Source: Agrypnia vestita (lineage: Eukaryota; Arthropoda; Insecta; Trichoptera; Phryganeidae). From it: DNA of 64,000 nt. Position numbers and translations under genes: made by a program. Within the stretch, counting starts at the first letter, position 1; every line of letters starts with the position of its first letter. The stretch covers positions 1 through 64,000 of the forward strand of contig JADDOH010010227.1 of NCBI GenBank assembly GCA_016648135.1, read 5' to 3'. Shown in pieces: positions 32,966 to 44,109 of this stretch. A model generated the notes under the pieces. The model was not told where the DNA came from, did no database searches, and saw only the letters and a list, made by a program, of their open reading frames with translations.

Positions 32966-33431
32966 AGCATAGATTGGTCTGATAAAACATGAGAATTAGG
33001 GAGCATGGAAAATACAGAAATTGCGAAATAAAACGTGGGAAATAGAGTTGAAGTCCTCATTGAGCGATTTTGATACAAGGTGAATTTATTTAGTGATGCA
33101 CTGAGTCTCTGATATCAATAGTGGGCTGTAATTCAGATTTTAAATGTCAGATCTTGGTTCATTTTTCACAATACAAAGTTAATTTTTTTTCATTCAGTCC
33201 ATACAAATTTAATACATGGTCTGCTTTTATAGTAAGTACTGATTGGTAATGGTTTTGTAACATACACCACTATTGATTGCAAGGACTCAATTATATTCTT
33301 GGAAAGAATAAACATAACAGTACACAGAATATTGTTTGTATCGTATATTTTTGGGTGCACCAACACGACTGTGTGTTTTTTTATAAAATTGTTTTTATAT
33401 CGGTATCTAATAAAAATCTAATGCAGTTATG

Positions 33432-33461
33432 ATACAGGGTGAAACAGAGCTTGTCCGTACT
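33432..33461. mobile_element. 30-bp end of a CAGGGTG foldback element
   Basis: ATACAGGGTGAAACAGAG followed by CTTGTCCGTACT matches the first 30 bases of the element at 21636. It stops where an LTR-like sequence begins (33460). Confidence 0.6.
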
Positions 33462-33988
33462 GTAGCGAGACTGTGTAATAAGTGCTGATATTAAAGATGT
33501 CACGGCGGTCAGTCAACCGTTATCGCAGACTGGTACGCAATCTAGGGTCACTCATCCGTGACCGCGTAATTTATCTAGAGATTTCTACGACGTTCCATCT
33601 CGTAGAAGAATACTACTTAGAATCATCTAGAACTTTCCACAGGCTTCTCATTATTTCTTGAATAAACCTTTCGAAGGGATTTTGCAATAAAAGAAGCCAC
33701 GCGATGCGGGCTCAAGAAATTCATATTGTGACAACAAGAGTGCGATTTCCGAAGCGTAAAACAGTGTGATCAGTTAGCACGCGATATAAGTAACCACAGT
33801 GCGACTACCAGTTAAACCAGCGCAAGTGACGAAAAGAATAAAACCAGTGTGAGAACGTGCGAATATTGAACGGAGTTTATTGAAGTAATCTAAGTAATAG
33901 AGACAGCATTAATTAGTACGAAGTAAGAAACAGTTTAATAATAAGTCTGTGAAATATTCGGAAAAAATTTAGCGACTATAAAATTACA
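33460..33988 (+). mobile_element. Candidate LTR of a retrotransposon
   Basis: The segment starts TGTAGCGAGACTG and ends AAAATTACA, the TG...CA rule. It holds AATAAA at 33690 and 33838 and is followed at once by GGGCGCTTTTTGG, a plausible primer-binding region. No second LTR or gag/pol is seen, so it would be a solo or truncated LTR. The boundaries are guesses from the end rule only. Confidence 0.35.
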
Positions 33989-34429
33989 GGGCGCTTTTTG
34001 GTAATGAACTAAACTAAATTAATTTCCAGTGTTTTCATTTGCCTCCCAAAGTCACGTCCCGAGACAATATTTAACAGGTAATAACCATGACCTAACTGAT
34101 TCACACTGGGTTAGTACTTTTTTATTAAAATTTTTGATGCGGTAACATTAAAACTAAAAGGTCTAAAGCGAAAATATCTATATTTTTGATAAAATGTTCG
34201 ATACATTGCGCAAAATAGTAGCTGGCTATATTCAGTATCAAAAAATAGCAAAGTGGCAAGATGCACTATACTACTTAAACATATAAACTTTTTAAAAATA
34301 CACATATATGAAGATTATTTAACACGTAGAACTTTTATTTACAATATTTTTTATGCGACTTGAATGATAGATATTATGTATAATATATCGAAACATTAGA
34401 TATTATTTATATGTATTAAAAAAAGTCTA

Positions 34430-34475
<46 letters not shown>

Positions 34476-35299
34476 ATTATTATTATTGATAATGGGCAGG
34501 CAGCTTAAGCTGATAGGCCCATATCACTGTCTCTCTGTATTTGAATATCCAGCCTATTCTTAAAATCTCTCTTACTTACTTATCTTACATCTCGCTACTT
34601 CGTGTAATTTCGCTATTTTGTTGGTGTTTTTTTTATAATGGCAAAGTGCGCACTACCTGAATCATTTTTAGGGCAATTAAAACATAGACATATTTCTATT
34701 ATAAAAGTTAAAGTCCCTTTTTTCGGGCTGTTAAGGTGATTTAAAGGTATATTTTGTTTTTATCAAAAATATATGGGTACGTGGTACGAGTACATTATGT
34801 TTATATTTACAGTTTTTGTCGTCAATCTACATTAAAAACACTAAATACATTCGTCTCTTCGAGAACTTAATAATTTAGTTTCATTTGATTATTTTAATTT
34901 AAAAAAGGGATAATGTATTCTAAGCCTATGACACCTCAGTCAACTTTTGAAATTCCAATAACGAATGATATCGTAAAGCGATAAAAAATGACAATTTATC
35001 AGTCATATTTAAACGCCAAAGCATTTGGAATATGCTTCATTCGGAAATGCTTTTAACGGTTGATTAAAACGATTTTTTGATTTATAGATCGGAATAATTC
35101 ATACACGAGTTAAATTTTAAATTATTGCTGGTTTTGACATTTTTTCAGAAATCGATAATCACATTTAATCTCCTAGGTCTAGGGAAAACGATCACGTTTT
35201 ATTTTTTCCGAATTCTAAATTCTAATATTAATTTATTTCATAAAAGTGTCATTTCAGAATATTTAAAATTAATTTTATTTTTTGGCACCTCGGTTTTAT
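33989..35299. other. No gene; (ATT)n microsatellite at 34432-34487
   Basis: An uninterrupted run of about thirteen ATT units starts near 34432, followed by GGGCAGGCAGCTTAAGCTG. The rest is AT-rich with chance frames only. Confidence 0.6.
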
Positions 35300-35645
35300 T
35301 ATTACCCGGTGTTACACGGGTTGAGGAAAGGTTCCATTGTTTTGCAAAGCCTCTAAAAAACATGTTTCCATCTAATTTAGGCTGGGATGGATGGAATGTC
35401 CAGGGAGGGAGAAATATGGCCTATGTTTACCATCAAGTCCTTAAGAATATTTATGCATAATTCGGTAGTACAGATTTGCATTGAAAATATATCAGGGGGG
35501 GAAGGGGTAAATGGTGAGGGTGGAAATGTTGCCTGTGTTACCCGCCGGATCCTAAGGAATAAGTATACAAATTTTGAGTTGAATCGAACAAACGGTGTAG
35601 ATTTGTATAGAGAACAGACAGACATTGAGTTTTATAGGTACATAT
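35300..35645 (+). repeat. Possible member of the hairpin-headed repeat family
   Basis: It begins with ACCCGGTGTTACACGGGTTG, a small hairpin placed like the CCGTC hairpin of the CTAGCTGTAA repeats. It contains CCTAAGGAATAAGTATA (also at 11840) and ends near ACAGACAGACATTGAG. It holds an internal duplication of an AAATATG/GTTACC block (35410-35445 and 35500-35545). The relationship is tentative. Confidence 0.4.
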
Positions 35646-37639
35646 AGTATGTGTTGCTTTTACGTCCACCGGATGGCACTGTTTTACAAAAAAACTTTTT
35701 TTTTGGTATCGTTATAAATATTTTGTCTAATACAAATAAAAAGGTAGGTACCGGTGCATTTTTTTCAAATAATTTGTGCGAAATCGAATGTATCGTTGTG
35801 TTGTGTCAAAATTTCAAAGCGATAGTTGAAGAACTTTATAAGATTTAAGATTTTGAACAATCGAACATTTACATTTTTATTTATATAAATAAATATTGGG
35901 TTTATAAAAACAAAGTAGGTGTACAAAAATATCCTCGTATTTGAATGAAACGTTGTGCCAGAATTTCAAAGCAATCGATGAAGAACTTTCAGAGATTAGC
36001 GATTTTGTGCAAACGAAAATTTACATTTTTATGTGTATAGAATAGATAATTACTTTATGAGTTAATTAAATATGGGAAATAAGCAAATAAGAGGGATTTT
36101 GTTTGAGTTGAGTGACGATAAATAATGCTCTTGGTGTGGTTATTATGGTTTTAATGGTGGTTAAGGAACGTATAATTGTGCTTCCAAACATTTCTTGAAG
36201 GTTACGTGGGCGTCCTTCTTCAGTTGATAATGACTGAAGGCGCCAGTTGAATCAGAACTACAAACAACAATAACTCTGAAGCTTGATAAAAGTTACGCTT
36301 AAGTCATTCGATAGTTCTGACCACTTAAAGCAGCTTAAGATTTAAAAAACCTTGACAAATGTGTTGTCGCACAAACTGAACGAAAACCAAAAAAAAAATT
36401 ACAAAATATGTTCTACTTTGTAGGCGCTTGTTTGGATATGAAACATTGCCTATATTTACCAACGGAATAATATTTTTGAGTATTTCGACTTATTACAGGG
36501 TTAATATCTCGAAAAGCTTATCTATTCCAAAAATCTAAAATTATACCTTATTGGAATTATTAATTAGTGTTTAATTGGCTAAAACGTTAATTGTAATGGA
36601 TTAATGAATTAATGGATTTTAATTAATAAACTGAATTATTTGCCGAAAAAATGTACCCGACTTTGATCGTCTCAAACGATCAAATCGAAAACATTAATTC
36701 TATAATTCAAATTCGAATACATACTTACCTACCTACCCAAAACAAATTTAAGTATTTTTTATGTATATCTGGCATATATTTTATTTCGTATATAAAAAAA
36801 TGTATTTATTCTTTCAGATATATCACACAGGACAGATAGTCGGCCCGATTCTGAATATAACAATGTCTGGATCTTTAAGATCTTTATCCCAACACTTAAT
36901 AGACGATAATAAAAATTAAAAATGTCCAGAGCGGATTTTGTAATTCTACGGCTCAAATACACTGTATATACAAGAGTGAGCGAGCGTGACAGCAACATAA
37001 TTGTGGGCGAGTGACAAGGATACCTTGCGTAGGGTCAATGTACGAAATTCTCTCTTTTCGGCGACCGGGCTTTACATAGAGAAGTAAGGTCACGCTAGCT
37101 TGTGTCTGTTCGCAAGACGTATTTGACAATAGTATTTATTACCGCTTGCTCTTTTATTGAACTAACTCCATATTCCCATAATGGAAATGCACCACAATAA
37201 TCTTCATGGGTAGAGATTTTTTAAGTATCTGTTATCTCATTCTTGCCCAAATATTGTTAAAGTATCAACCCTTAAAGTACCTATCGCTTATCCCGTATAT
37301 TTAAATAATTCTTAGTTAACCTTTCTTTGATTATTTCATCGACCGCCCTATACTATATATTGCCCTTTTTTACACATTCCTAGTATGATATTTACAATGC
37401 CATAACGCCAATTTGAGAAAACGCTTTTGTCAAATTGCTCGTAGAACGTGTAGTACATAAAACATTAATCCCTTAATGCAGTACATTACTAACTCGACGT
37501 CGCGAAAATAGGCTAGACATAACAGGATTCAGAGTAAAAAAGGAAATACAAAAAATGATTGAATTTTGGACGGACAGAAAAAAACACGTACGCGATTTTT
37601 TTAAAACAATGAACTCAGAATGCACTTCTCTAAAAAAAA
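35646..37639. other. No gene seen
   Basis: Two related AT-rich blocks at 35800-35850 and 35950-36040 share TTTCAAAGCGAT-like and GAAGAACTTT words, typical of decayed RTE-type repeat ends. A small inverted repeat (CCTTCTTCAGT and ACTGAAGG) is at 36212-36240. No coding sequence is supported. Confidence 0.45.
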
Positions 37640-38388
37640 ATAACCCATAAAAACCAAGTTTTTATAATACTCCCTTTCTCATTTTTGGGTTTCGTCTGTA
37701 CCAGATGCGTCGGAGTATTTTCATACAACTTATTCAGTTGTATGAAAAAACCTTTAAAAATTTGGAAAGTCCAAAATTATACTATAATTATTATTTATTT
37801 TTTGTAACGAAAATTTGTTCGATCTTTTTGACAGTTGCCGTGAGTCTGCTTGCAAAGTTTTAGCTCGATTGGATCACGGGAAAAGGGTTAAAAATCGATC
37901 CAAAATTTTTTCGTCAGACAAGCAAGCAATCAGACGCCACAAGTTAAAAGAAAGGGAGTAAAAAAAGTAACCCATAAAAACCAAGTTTTTATTATACTCC
38001 CTTTCTCATTTACTAGTTGAAACATATTTCTTTCGCTTAATCTATGCGTTGGGCTTCGGTCGGGCGACGCTACGAAAGGGAGTAATAAAAAATTTCCAAA
38101 AATCCAAAATTATACTATAATCAGGATTCGCGTCTACCAGACGCGTTGAAATATTTTCATACAACTTAATAAGTTGAATGAAAAAACCATTCAAAATTTG
38201 AAAAATCCAAAAATGTATTAATTTTGTTTAAAGAAAATTTGATAGATCTTCTTGATTGTCGCCACGAGTCTGCTTGCAAAGTTTAAGCTCTATTGGATCA
38301 CGGGAAAGGGTTTTAAAATGGATCCAAAGTTTTTTCGTCAGACAAGAAGACAAGCAGACGCCACGAGTCAATATAAAGGGAGTAAAAA
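37640..38388. repeat. Direct duplication of a 330-400 bp repeat unit
   Basis: GTAACCCATAAAAACCAAG, ACTCCCTTTCTCATTT, CATACAACTTA, GAGTCTGCTTGCAAAGTTT, GGATCACGGGAAA, TTTTTTCGTCAGACAAG, CAGACGCCAC and GGGAGTAAAAA occur twice in order, at 37640-37960 and 37973-38388. The second unit has an extra piece (38015-38100) with its own GAAAGGGAGTAA end. ACTCCCTTTC and GAAAGGGAGT are complementary and may mark the element's ends. No protein. Units look roughly 80 percent alike by eye. Confidence 0.65.
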
Positions 38389-39174
38389 GAGAGTTAACTT
38401 TATAATGAAAAAAGCGAATCAAAATTATATTTAGAAAACTTTAACTTAAAAATTAAAATAAAGAAAAAGTCAGTGTGTACTAGGATAATTAAAATGTATC
38501 TACATACAGAGTTTAATAGGGTGAGTTCACAATATGTACTTTACAAGTAGATTTCTCCCTAAATTATGACTTAATTAATTAATGATGGAAATGAGCGTGT
38601 TCAAAATTTACATTTTTTAAAAATTTTCTGACTTGTCTTCTATAAAACGCTGAGCTACCATGAAAAAAATTTATACCAAATATTATAAATTCAATCGCTT
38701 TAATACATGTTATAATTAAATGATTAAAATATTAACAATTAACAATAAAAATCATTTTCAACGAGAATTCGGCGTATTTTTTTATAACCTTATAAGATTT
38801 AGTTGACCCAAGAATTGAAGTGATAGAACAAGACCAACATAGCCACTGATTGAGCTCTAGAGCAAACTTGAAAGTGTTCGTAATTTTTCGTAAAAAATAC
38901 GTCGTTTTGGGTGAACCACGTTTTTGGTTGCATGTCTTTGTTACTAAGCAAAGGTGTTAATTTTGATATGAAAGTAATATACAGGAGATACAAGAGAAGT
39001 CTTTGCATCTGCAAAAGGTCACTCTATGGTGTGATTTTTGGGATGGTCATATCATTGGACCACATTTCTTTAAAATGATGCTAATGACGCCAATCGGCTA
39101 TGTACATGGATTTTACATAATTGATAGAATTAAATGAATGGATTAGAAAAATGCACATATATAAAGAAAATACT
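38389..39174. other. No gene seen
   Basis: AT-rich intergenic DNA with no recognised feature. Confidence 0.5.
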
Positions 39175-39515
39175 AGCAGAGTAACAACATGGTATGATCA
39201 TATAGGGTTGAGGGTAGTTTTAATGCTGTGATAACTATCTTTTTGCCGCTGATGAGAATGAGACGTATGATTCATCGAAGAAGTTGATATCAACGCAGTG
39301 GTTATTAACCAGACTGGCAATCCTATTTCTTGGACCATTGTACAGTAACTTTTATATAACTAATTCGTATATAATAAGCCTTCTATTTTAAGAGACCGAA
39401 AAGTGTGCATGAGAAATTTTATGAAAGTGGACGAAGCAAAAGTACACCAGGTCAGAAGTATGTGGTGTTCAAGCCTTTCGTCTACACTTTCGGGGAAACG
39501 GAGTTATGATAATTT
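39175..39515 (+). pseudogene. 3' remnant of the same LINE family as 6861-9181
   Basis: RNFMKVDEAKV, RSMWCSSLSS and TLSGKRSYD correspond to the last 30 residues of the long LINE (CMNVDEAKV, RVWRSILS, PLGETA). The nucleotide words GACGAAGCAAAAGT and TCGGGGAAACGG match 9079-9152. An upstream TTWYDHI near 39184 matches TWHDQI. The segment is deleted and broken, and the tail has decayed to TTAAGTTAAGTTAAG. Confidence 0.7.
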
Positions 39516-40206
39516 TAAGTTAAGTTAAGATTAGTATGTTTAAGTTTCTAAAAACAACAAAATATCTATTATATTATTGTATTTGAATCAACCATTATGA
39601 TGCTTGTTTAGTTTTAGTATGTATGCATACTCTGTGGGGTACAATAAAAATTATTATAAGGTTACGAAATCTTTTTCAGATACTGTTTGAGAGATGTTTT
39701 CTTGAGAAATAATAAAATCTTTTTTCACGCATTCGGTACTACACATATAACCTCAAATAAACATATAAATTAAGAATAGGCAATAAGCGTTGACGTTTTA
39801 TTTGAAGAAACTTTCTAACCCCTGTCAAAGGCAGAGATTACTGACTTAGGCAATAAAGCAATATCGATCGAAAACTATTCCTTTGATCGGGACCACATTT
39901 GACAAAGCATATCAGATCAATTTAAACGATTGGGCAACTTTATATGCTCTGGCCGTGTCAGGTTTTTAGACGAAGATTTTCGATATTGATAATTTATAAA
40001 ATAATGCCCGCAACGTAAATCGCCTATGTTTTATTCATACAAAGAGATATATTTACTTATTTCTAATAAAAAATGTGCTTAGATATATATTTTTATTAGT
40101 ATTAGAGCACGCAACGTGAACTTTTTTCTAATATTTCAAAATTTTCGTGATTTTATGGAAGTTCATTGTAAATAACTCTGAATAAAACACAACTTTGTTT
40201 ACTTCA
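39516..40206. other. No gene seen
   Basis: AT-rich intergenic DNA. Nothing is recognised apart from chance frames. Confidence 0.5.
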
Positions 40207-40234
40207 CACAATGACACTTTAATTAAACAAATTA

Positions 40235-40275
40235 ATTAAAACGTTTTCGATGCTTACTGCATCATCTTCAGTAAT
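40235..40275 (-). ncRNA. Hammerhead-ribozyme-like motif, best-preserved core
   Basis: On the minus strand: helix I ATTA/TAAT, core CTGAAGA (fits CUGANGA), one unpaired T, helix II GATGC/GCATC with loop AGTAA, then GAAA, a self-complementary AACGTT helix III and a TTT cleavage site. Every conserved core element is present. The loop-less palindromic helix III would act as a dimer, as reported for Penelope-type hammerheads. Confidence 0.55.
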
Positions 40276-40356
40276 ATACTAACTTAAGACTAGAAGACAT
40301 TTTATTTACTACACGGGGCTGGAGTTGATGGGAGCGGGATAAGGGTTGGGAGAGAG

Positions 40357-40560
40357 GTGTTGCATGTACGCAAAAAAGGAAAGAAATTGGACATCATGGA
40401 AAATATAGAAATTCATCTAAATAATGATAAGGCCCTAAACATACAAACACCACTTATTACATCCCCCCTTCTAACCATAGTAGCCCCTCCCAGCAACCAC
40501 TTTCACTTTCCGCCTACCCCTCTCCCGCTCCCGACATCTCCCGCCCCTTGTAGTAAATAA
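40357..40560 (+). pseudogene. C-terminal scrap of a Penelope-like polymerase
   Basis: A 67-codon frame with HVRKKGKKLDIMENIEIH, resembling the conserved end of Penelope-like proteins downstream of the GIY-YIG endonuclease (a KG-KL--LE--EI pattern). It aligns in kind with KLNNLESLEISKA in the remnant at 44334-44455. The second half is Pro-rich and probably non-coding drift. The reverse transcriptase and endonuclease are absent. Short, so assignment depends on the pattern and on the ribozyme-like flanks. Confidence 0.55.
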
Positions 40561-40586
40561 AATGTCTTCTAGCCTTAAGTTAGTAT

Positions 40587-40627
40587 ATTACTGAAGATGA
40601 TGCAGTAAGCATCGGAAATGTTTTAAT
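40587..40627 (+). ncRNA. Hammerhead-ribozyme-like motif, inverted partner
   Basis: This plus-strand copy has ATTA, CTGAAGA, helix II GATGC/GCATC, GGAAA and TAAT. Compared with its partner at 40235 an extra G precedes GAAA (or replaces it) and helix III reads ATGTTT instead of AACGTT, so it is probably less active. Confidence 0.45.
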
Positions 40628-40655
40628 TAATTTGTTTAATTAATGTGTCATTATT

Positions 40656-41229
40656 TTTTTCAATAATGAAATAATTTTCTTATTGAGATTATAATAGCCT
40701 CAATACATACATTAGAAATTGATTTTTCCGTTGAAGGTGGGAAGTTTTCAATCGTTTACGCTGTATGTCGAGCCTCGTTTTAAGAGAGTTTTTGGGTATA
40801 AAACGTCTTATAGGTGAAGACAATTTGAGGCTTGAAGATATTGTAACAAATCTGCCTAAGTTATTTTTGATAATTAAATATTTCTTGAGAAGACATCATT
40901 ATACATCGGCAGGTCAGCCAAGGCCTGACCCGCGCGCGCCGCTTTCACATTCCACCCCTTTGTATCGGGGCTAGGGGTTGCATCAGCCGGGGACATCTGT
41001 TTTTGGCCGATGAGATATTCCAGAAACAATAGAGCTGAGATTTCTCTTTTGCAACTTTGTGACCATTTTTTGTTGAAGGCTGAGAGAAAGCGGCCAAAGT
41101 ACATGTAACATCCAAAATGCAATGTGTGAGAACAAGACAGCCCTTAGCGAAAAATCACAGCAGAAAGAAAGGGATGCAAATCAAAAATTGGGTATAAAAG
41201 GCCTATCAGAACCCCAAAGAATTCAGTGT
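40656..41229. other. No gene; transition into a GC-rich block
   Basis: Sequence from about 40910 (GGCCTGACCCGCGCGCGCC) turns GC-rich ahead of the minisatellite. Open frames run through it but no family is recognised. Confidence 0.4.
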
Positions 41230-41815
41230 TGCGGGGGGAGAGCTGCCTGGACCTTGGCCACAATAGTGGTTAGTAGACCGAGCAATCCCCGGAGGTGGGA
41301 GGGACGCTGCTGGACCCTGGCTACAATAGTAGCTGGTATACCGAGCGCCCTCCGGAGGAGGTGGGAGGGACGATGCTGGACCCTGGCTACAATAGTAGCT
41401 GGTATACCGATGGCCCTCCGGAGGAGGTGGGAGGGACGCTGCTGGACCCTAGCTACAATAGTACCTGGTATACCGAGCGCCCTCCGGAGGAGGTGGGAGG
41501 GACGATGCTGGACCCTGGCTACAATAGTAGCTGGTATACCGAGCGCCCTCCGGAGGAGGTGGGAGGGACGCTGCTGGACCCTGGCTACAATCGTAGCTGG
41601 TATACCGAGCGCCCTCCGGAGGAGGTGGGAGGGACGCTGCTGGACCCTGGCTACAATCGTAGCTGGTATACCGAGCGCCCTCCGGAGGAGGTGGGAGGGA
41701 CGCTGCTGGACCCTGGCTACAATCGTAGCTGGTATACCGAGCGCCCTCCGGAGGAGGTGGGAGGGACGCTGCTGGACCCTGGCTGCAATCGTAGCTGGTA
41801 TACCGAGCGCCTTCC
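41230..41815. repeat. 66-bp minisatellite, eight clean units plus a diverged one
   Basis: GGGAGGGACGCTGCTGGACC recurs every 66 bases from 41298 to 41760. A further diverged unit lies before it. Units differ by only a few substitutions (for example ACGCT/ACGAT and TAGTAG/TCGTAG). Because 66 is divisible by three and the unit lacks stops, frames stay open on both strands (EGRCWTLATIVAGIPSALRR on plus frame one, LLDPGYNRSWYTERPPEEV on another, and a minus frame). I do not accept any of these as a gene. It may be the internal repeat of a retroelement UTR. Confidence 0.9.
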
Positions 41816-42114
41816 GGGAGGGACTAGGAGGATGAAGCGCGGAGGTGGCCGGAGGAGGAGAGTCACTCTGCATCCGATATCTCCAGCCGGAGGTAGCGGA
41901 GGGCTTCCGGGTCAGCACAATAAGGGCTTTAGCCCCGACAACGCTGTCTTTCCGGGAGTCCGAGGTGCCGCAGTGGCATCATGTCCATCAGGACCCGAGT
42001 AGGTGGGGCGCTCCGGAGGCGCACTTTGTGGCCAGGACCCACATAGCACTAGGATGGACTGGAGGAGGGCGCCGTGGATCTGCATTGCGGGGGGTCCGAA
42101 GGCTCCAGTCACGA

Positions 42115-42320
42115 GCGGTGCTGAGGTTGTGATGGCAGCCTGAGTGTCGAGCTGACACTGTAGCGCGCTGTGGAGGTATCCCGCCTGGAGGCGGGCGGGA
42201 AGTTCCCACGTGGCACCTGGCGGTGCTGAGGCTGTGATGGCAGCCTGAGTGTCTGGATGACACTGAAGTGCGCTGTGGAGGTATCCCGCCTGGAGGCGGG
42301 CGGGAAGTTCCCACGACGGT
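42115..42320. repeat. 105-bp direct repeat, two copies, GC-rich
   Basis: CGGTGCTGAGG, GATGGCAGCCTGAGTGTC, GACACTG, GCGCTGTGGAGGTATCCCGC, GGCGGGCGGGAAGTTCCCAC appear at 42115-42211 and again at 42220-42315. Each copy includes a small palindrome CCCGCCTGGAGGCGGG. Together with the minisatellite it forms a GC-rich block ending abruptly in AT-rich sequence at 42350. Confidence 0.85.
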
Positions 42321-42329
42321 AACCGATCT

Positions 42330-43083
42330 AGGTGTAGCTTAGTCTTAATATAGGGGTTAATAATAATAATTAATAATAATTAAGGGGATTAGGTTAGTCT
42401 AGTATAGGCCTACTTAAGTTTAATTAAGTTTAGTATGTGTCTCTTTATTTTGTAAATATTTGTGTTTTTTTTAATGTAAATATGACTTTTATTCTTCTTC
42501 TTGTTTATTTTTTTTGTAATTACATCAATTATTATCGACAAAACCAGACTTCTCATTTTGTACCCTTTTCTTTCTGAATATCAGCGACTCATGTGGATGG
42601 TTGCGTGTGTGTGTGACGGCACGCATACAGCCAAGATAAGACGGCTCGGCTGTGCGGGTGGGTGCGAATCCCACCCGCTGTAGGGCGTCGATCTTTGAGA
42701 GATCCGCGCCCCCCCGCCCGGCGCTTTGAGAGAATGTGCCCGGGCGGGAGACGTCACAATATCAACTTTTTAATAGTTTGACTGTTGATAACTACAATAG
42801 AACATATATAAGTGCTTAATTATATGAGATGATTTTTGGAGAAATAGATAATTGTAGATAAATTAACATAAATTATTGAAGTCTCACAGAATCGAAGCTA
42901 TCAATATATGGGAAAGCATGTATGAAAATCTTTATTGGGTGTCCGATCTTAATTAATGATTATCCCACTGTGATCAATATCGGGTAATTGTTTTCTTAGA
43001 GCATACCAATAGAGTAAAAAATTGAAAATATTTTCCAGGCGTATTCTAGTGTATATGTTAAAAATTCGAAATATGATGCATAG
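42330..43083. other. No gene; tRNA-like scrap near 42650
   Basis: GGTGGGTGCGAATCCCACCC at 42657-42676 looks like a T-arm with flanking pairing, and 42700-42760 is GC-rich (CCCGCCCGG and CCGGGCGGG pair). A full tRNA cannot be folded. The rest is AT-rich. Confidence 0.35.
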
Positions 43084-43378
43084 AAGGTGTCTCATAGCTC
43101 ATAGCAACAACTTAACAGGTGGATTCCTGCCTTGATATTCAGTCGAAAATGTTTAAGCAACCATCAACAATTATAGAGGCATGAAATATTCAAAGTTTGC
43201 ATATTTTTTCAATATTTCTGACTTATTTCCTGCAAAAAATTGAACTATCATTACAATAACTTATATCGATTATGAAAAATTCATTCGATTTAATAAAACT
43301 CAAATAAAATGATGAAAACCTTGTAAAAAATCTATTTTCAATTTTTGCAAGGTTTTATCATTTTATTTGACGATTTAT
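43084..43378. mobile_element. Truncated CAGGGTG foldback element (left arm and centre)
   Basis: GATTCCTGCCTTGATATTC, AGTCGAAAATGTTTAAGC, TTTTTTCAATATTTCTGAC, TATCGATTATGAAAAATTC and TTTTTGCAAGGTTTTATC follow the family order. The first bases are diverged and the right arm stops after about 50 bases. It shows the uninterrupted centre that the LINE at 6861 split elsewhere. Confidence 0.8.
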
Positions 43379-44032
43379 CGAGTGATCAAACTTAGCGAGT
43401 TCTGGTGTACAGTTTGTTATGTTATTTATTTTTAAAAAGTACTATTTTACCGAGAAGTTTTATACAAACCTCGTTAATATATTTGACAGATAAGCTGAAT
43501 GTGTTATAAATATCTAAGAACTAATTTTTATAATTGCAAATTCATTTCAAAAATGCCCGTGATATTACTAACAGTTTGACTGTGTAAGATCACATAAAAG
43601 TCCAATGCATCTTCACACGAAATAAAATATGACAAAACATTGTTACGAAAAGCCCGCGGGCCGTAATAAATAAGGGTTGAATAAGAGATAAACCTGCGGA
43701 GAACGCGAGCGTGACTGGCGATCTTTGTCACCAGCCATGCAAATGTTTTACCACCAACACTGCACATTGCTCAGCACTACATAATGCTCGACACTGTCTA
43801 ATGCTCAACACTACATAATGCTCGACACTGTCTAATGCTCAACATACGCGCGGCTCAACTACGAAATCAGGGAGGTGTTCGCAACAACTCTTCTAACTAG
43901 ACAGCGGCGACACGCGTTATATTTTTACAAGAGTAAAAAAGTACGATTAGGTACAGGCTGGCATTCTAATGGAAGGTGGAAATCTGAAGGTAAATTTGTC
44001 GTTACCACAGATTATTAAATTAAATTTTATTT
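43379..44032. other. No gene; 34-bp tandem repeat at 43776-43845
   Basis: CACTACATAATGCTCGACAC followed by TGTCTAATGCTCAA occurs twice in tandem. No coding sequence is supported. Confidence 0.55.
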
Positions 44033-44071
44033 TATTTTATTTGTTTTAACCTACATATATTCATTAATTAC

Positions 44072-44109
44072 ACCTACATGTTTCGGAAAAACCTTTCCAT
44101 TGTCAGGGT
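44072..44109 (-). ncRNA. Hammerhead-like motif, degenerate core
   Basis: The minus strand gives helix I ACC/GGT, core CTGACAA (one base off CUGANGA), helix II GGAAA/TTTCC, GAAA, self-complementary ACATGT and an A at the cleavage position. It is probably inactive because the core G is A. Confidence 0.4.

Larger units (their letters stand above)
40207..40655. mobile_element. Penelope-like element fragment between two inverted ribozyme-bearing arms
   Basis: Arms of about 105 bp (40207-40312 and 40548-40655) are nearly identical inverted copies (GACACTTTAATTAAACAAA, TACTGCATCATCTTCAGTA, TCTAGAAGACA-type words). Each carries a hammerhead-like motif. The 235-bp interior encodes a short piece resembling the C-terminus of Penelope polymerases. 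Penelope elements are flanked by repeats in direct or inverted orientation, so this looks like a 3' remnant with an inverted flank. Confidence 0.7.

Noticed and set aside
41122..42002. Overlapping long frames (over 230 codons) across the minisatellite
   Set aside because: All three are produced by a stop-free repeat unit of 66 bp; no family signature, and the frames coexist on both strands.
42590..42740. A tRNA or structured RNA around GGTGGGTGCGAATCCCACCC
   Set aside because: Only a T-arm-like hairpin is evident; acceptor, D and anticodon arms cannot be built.
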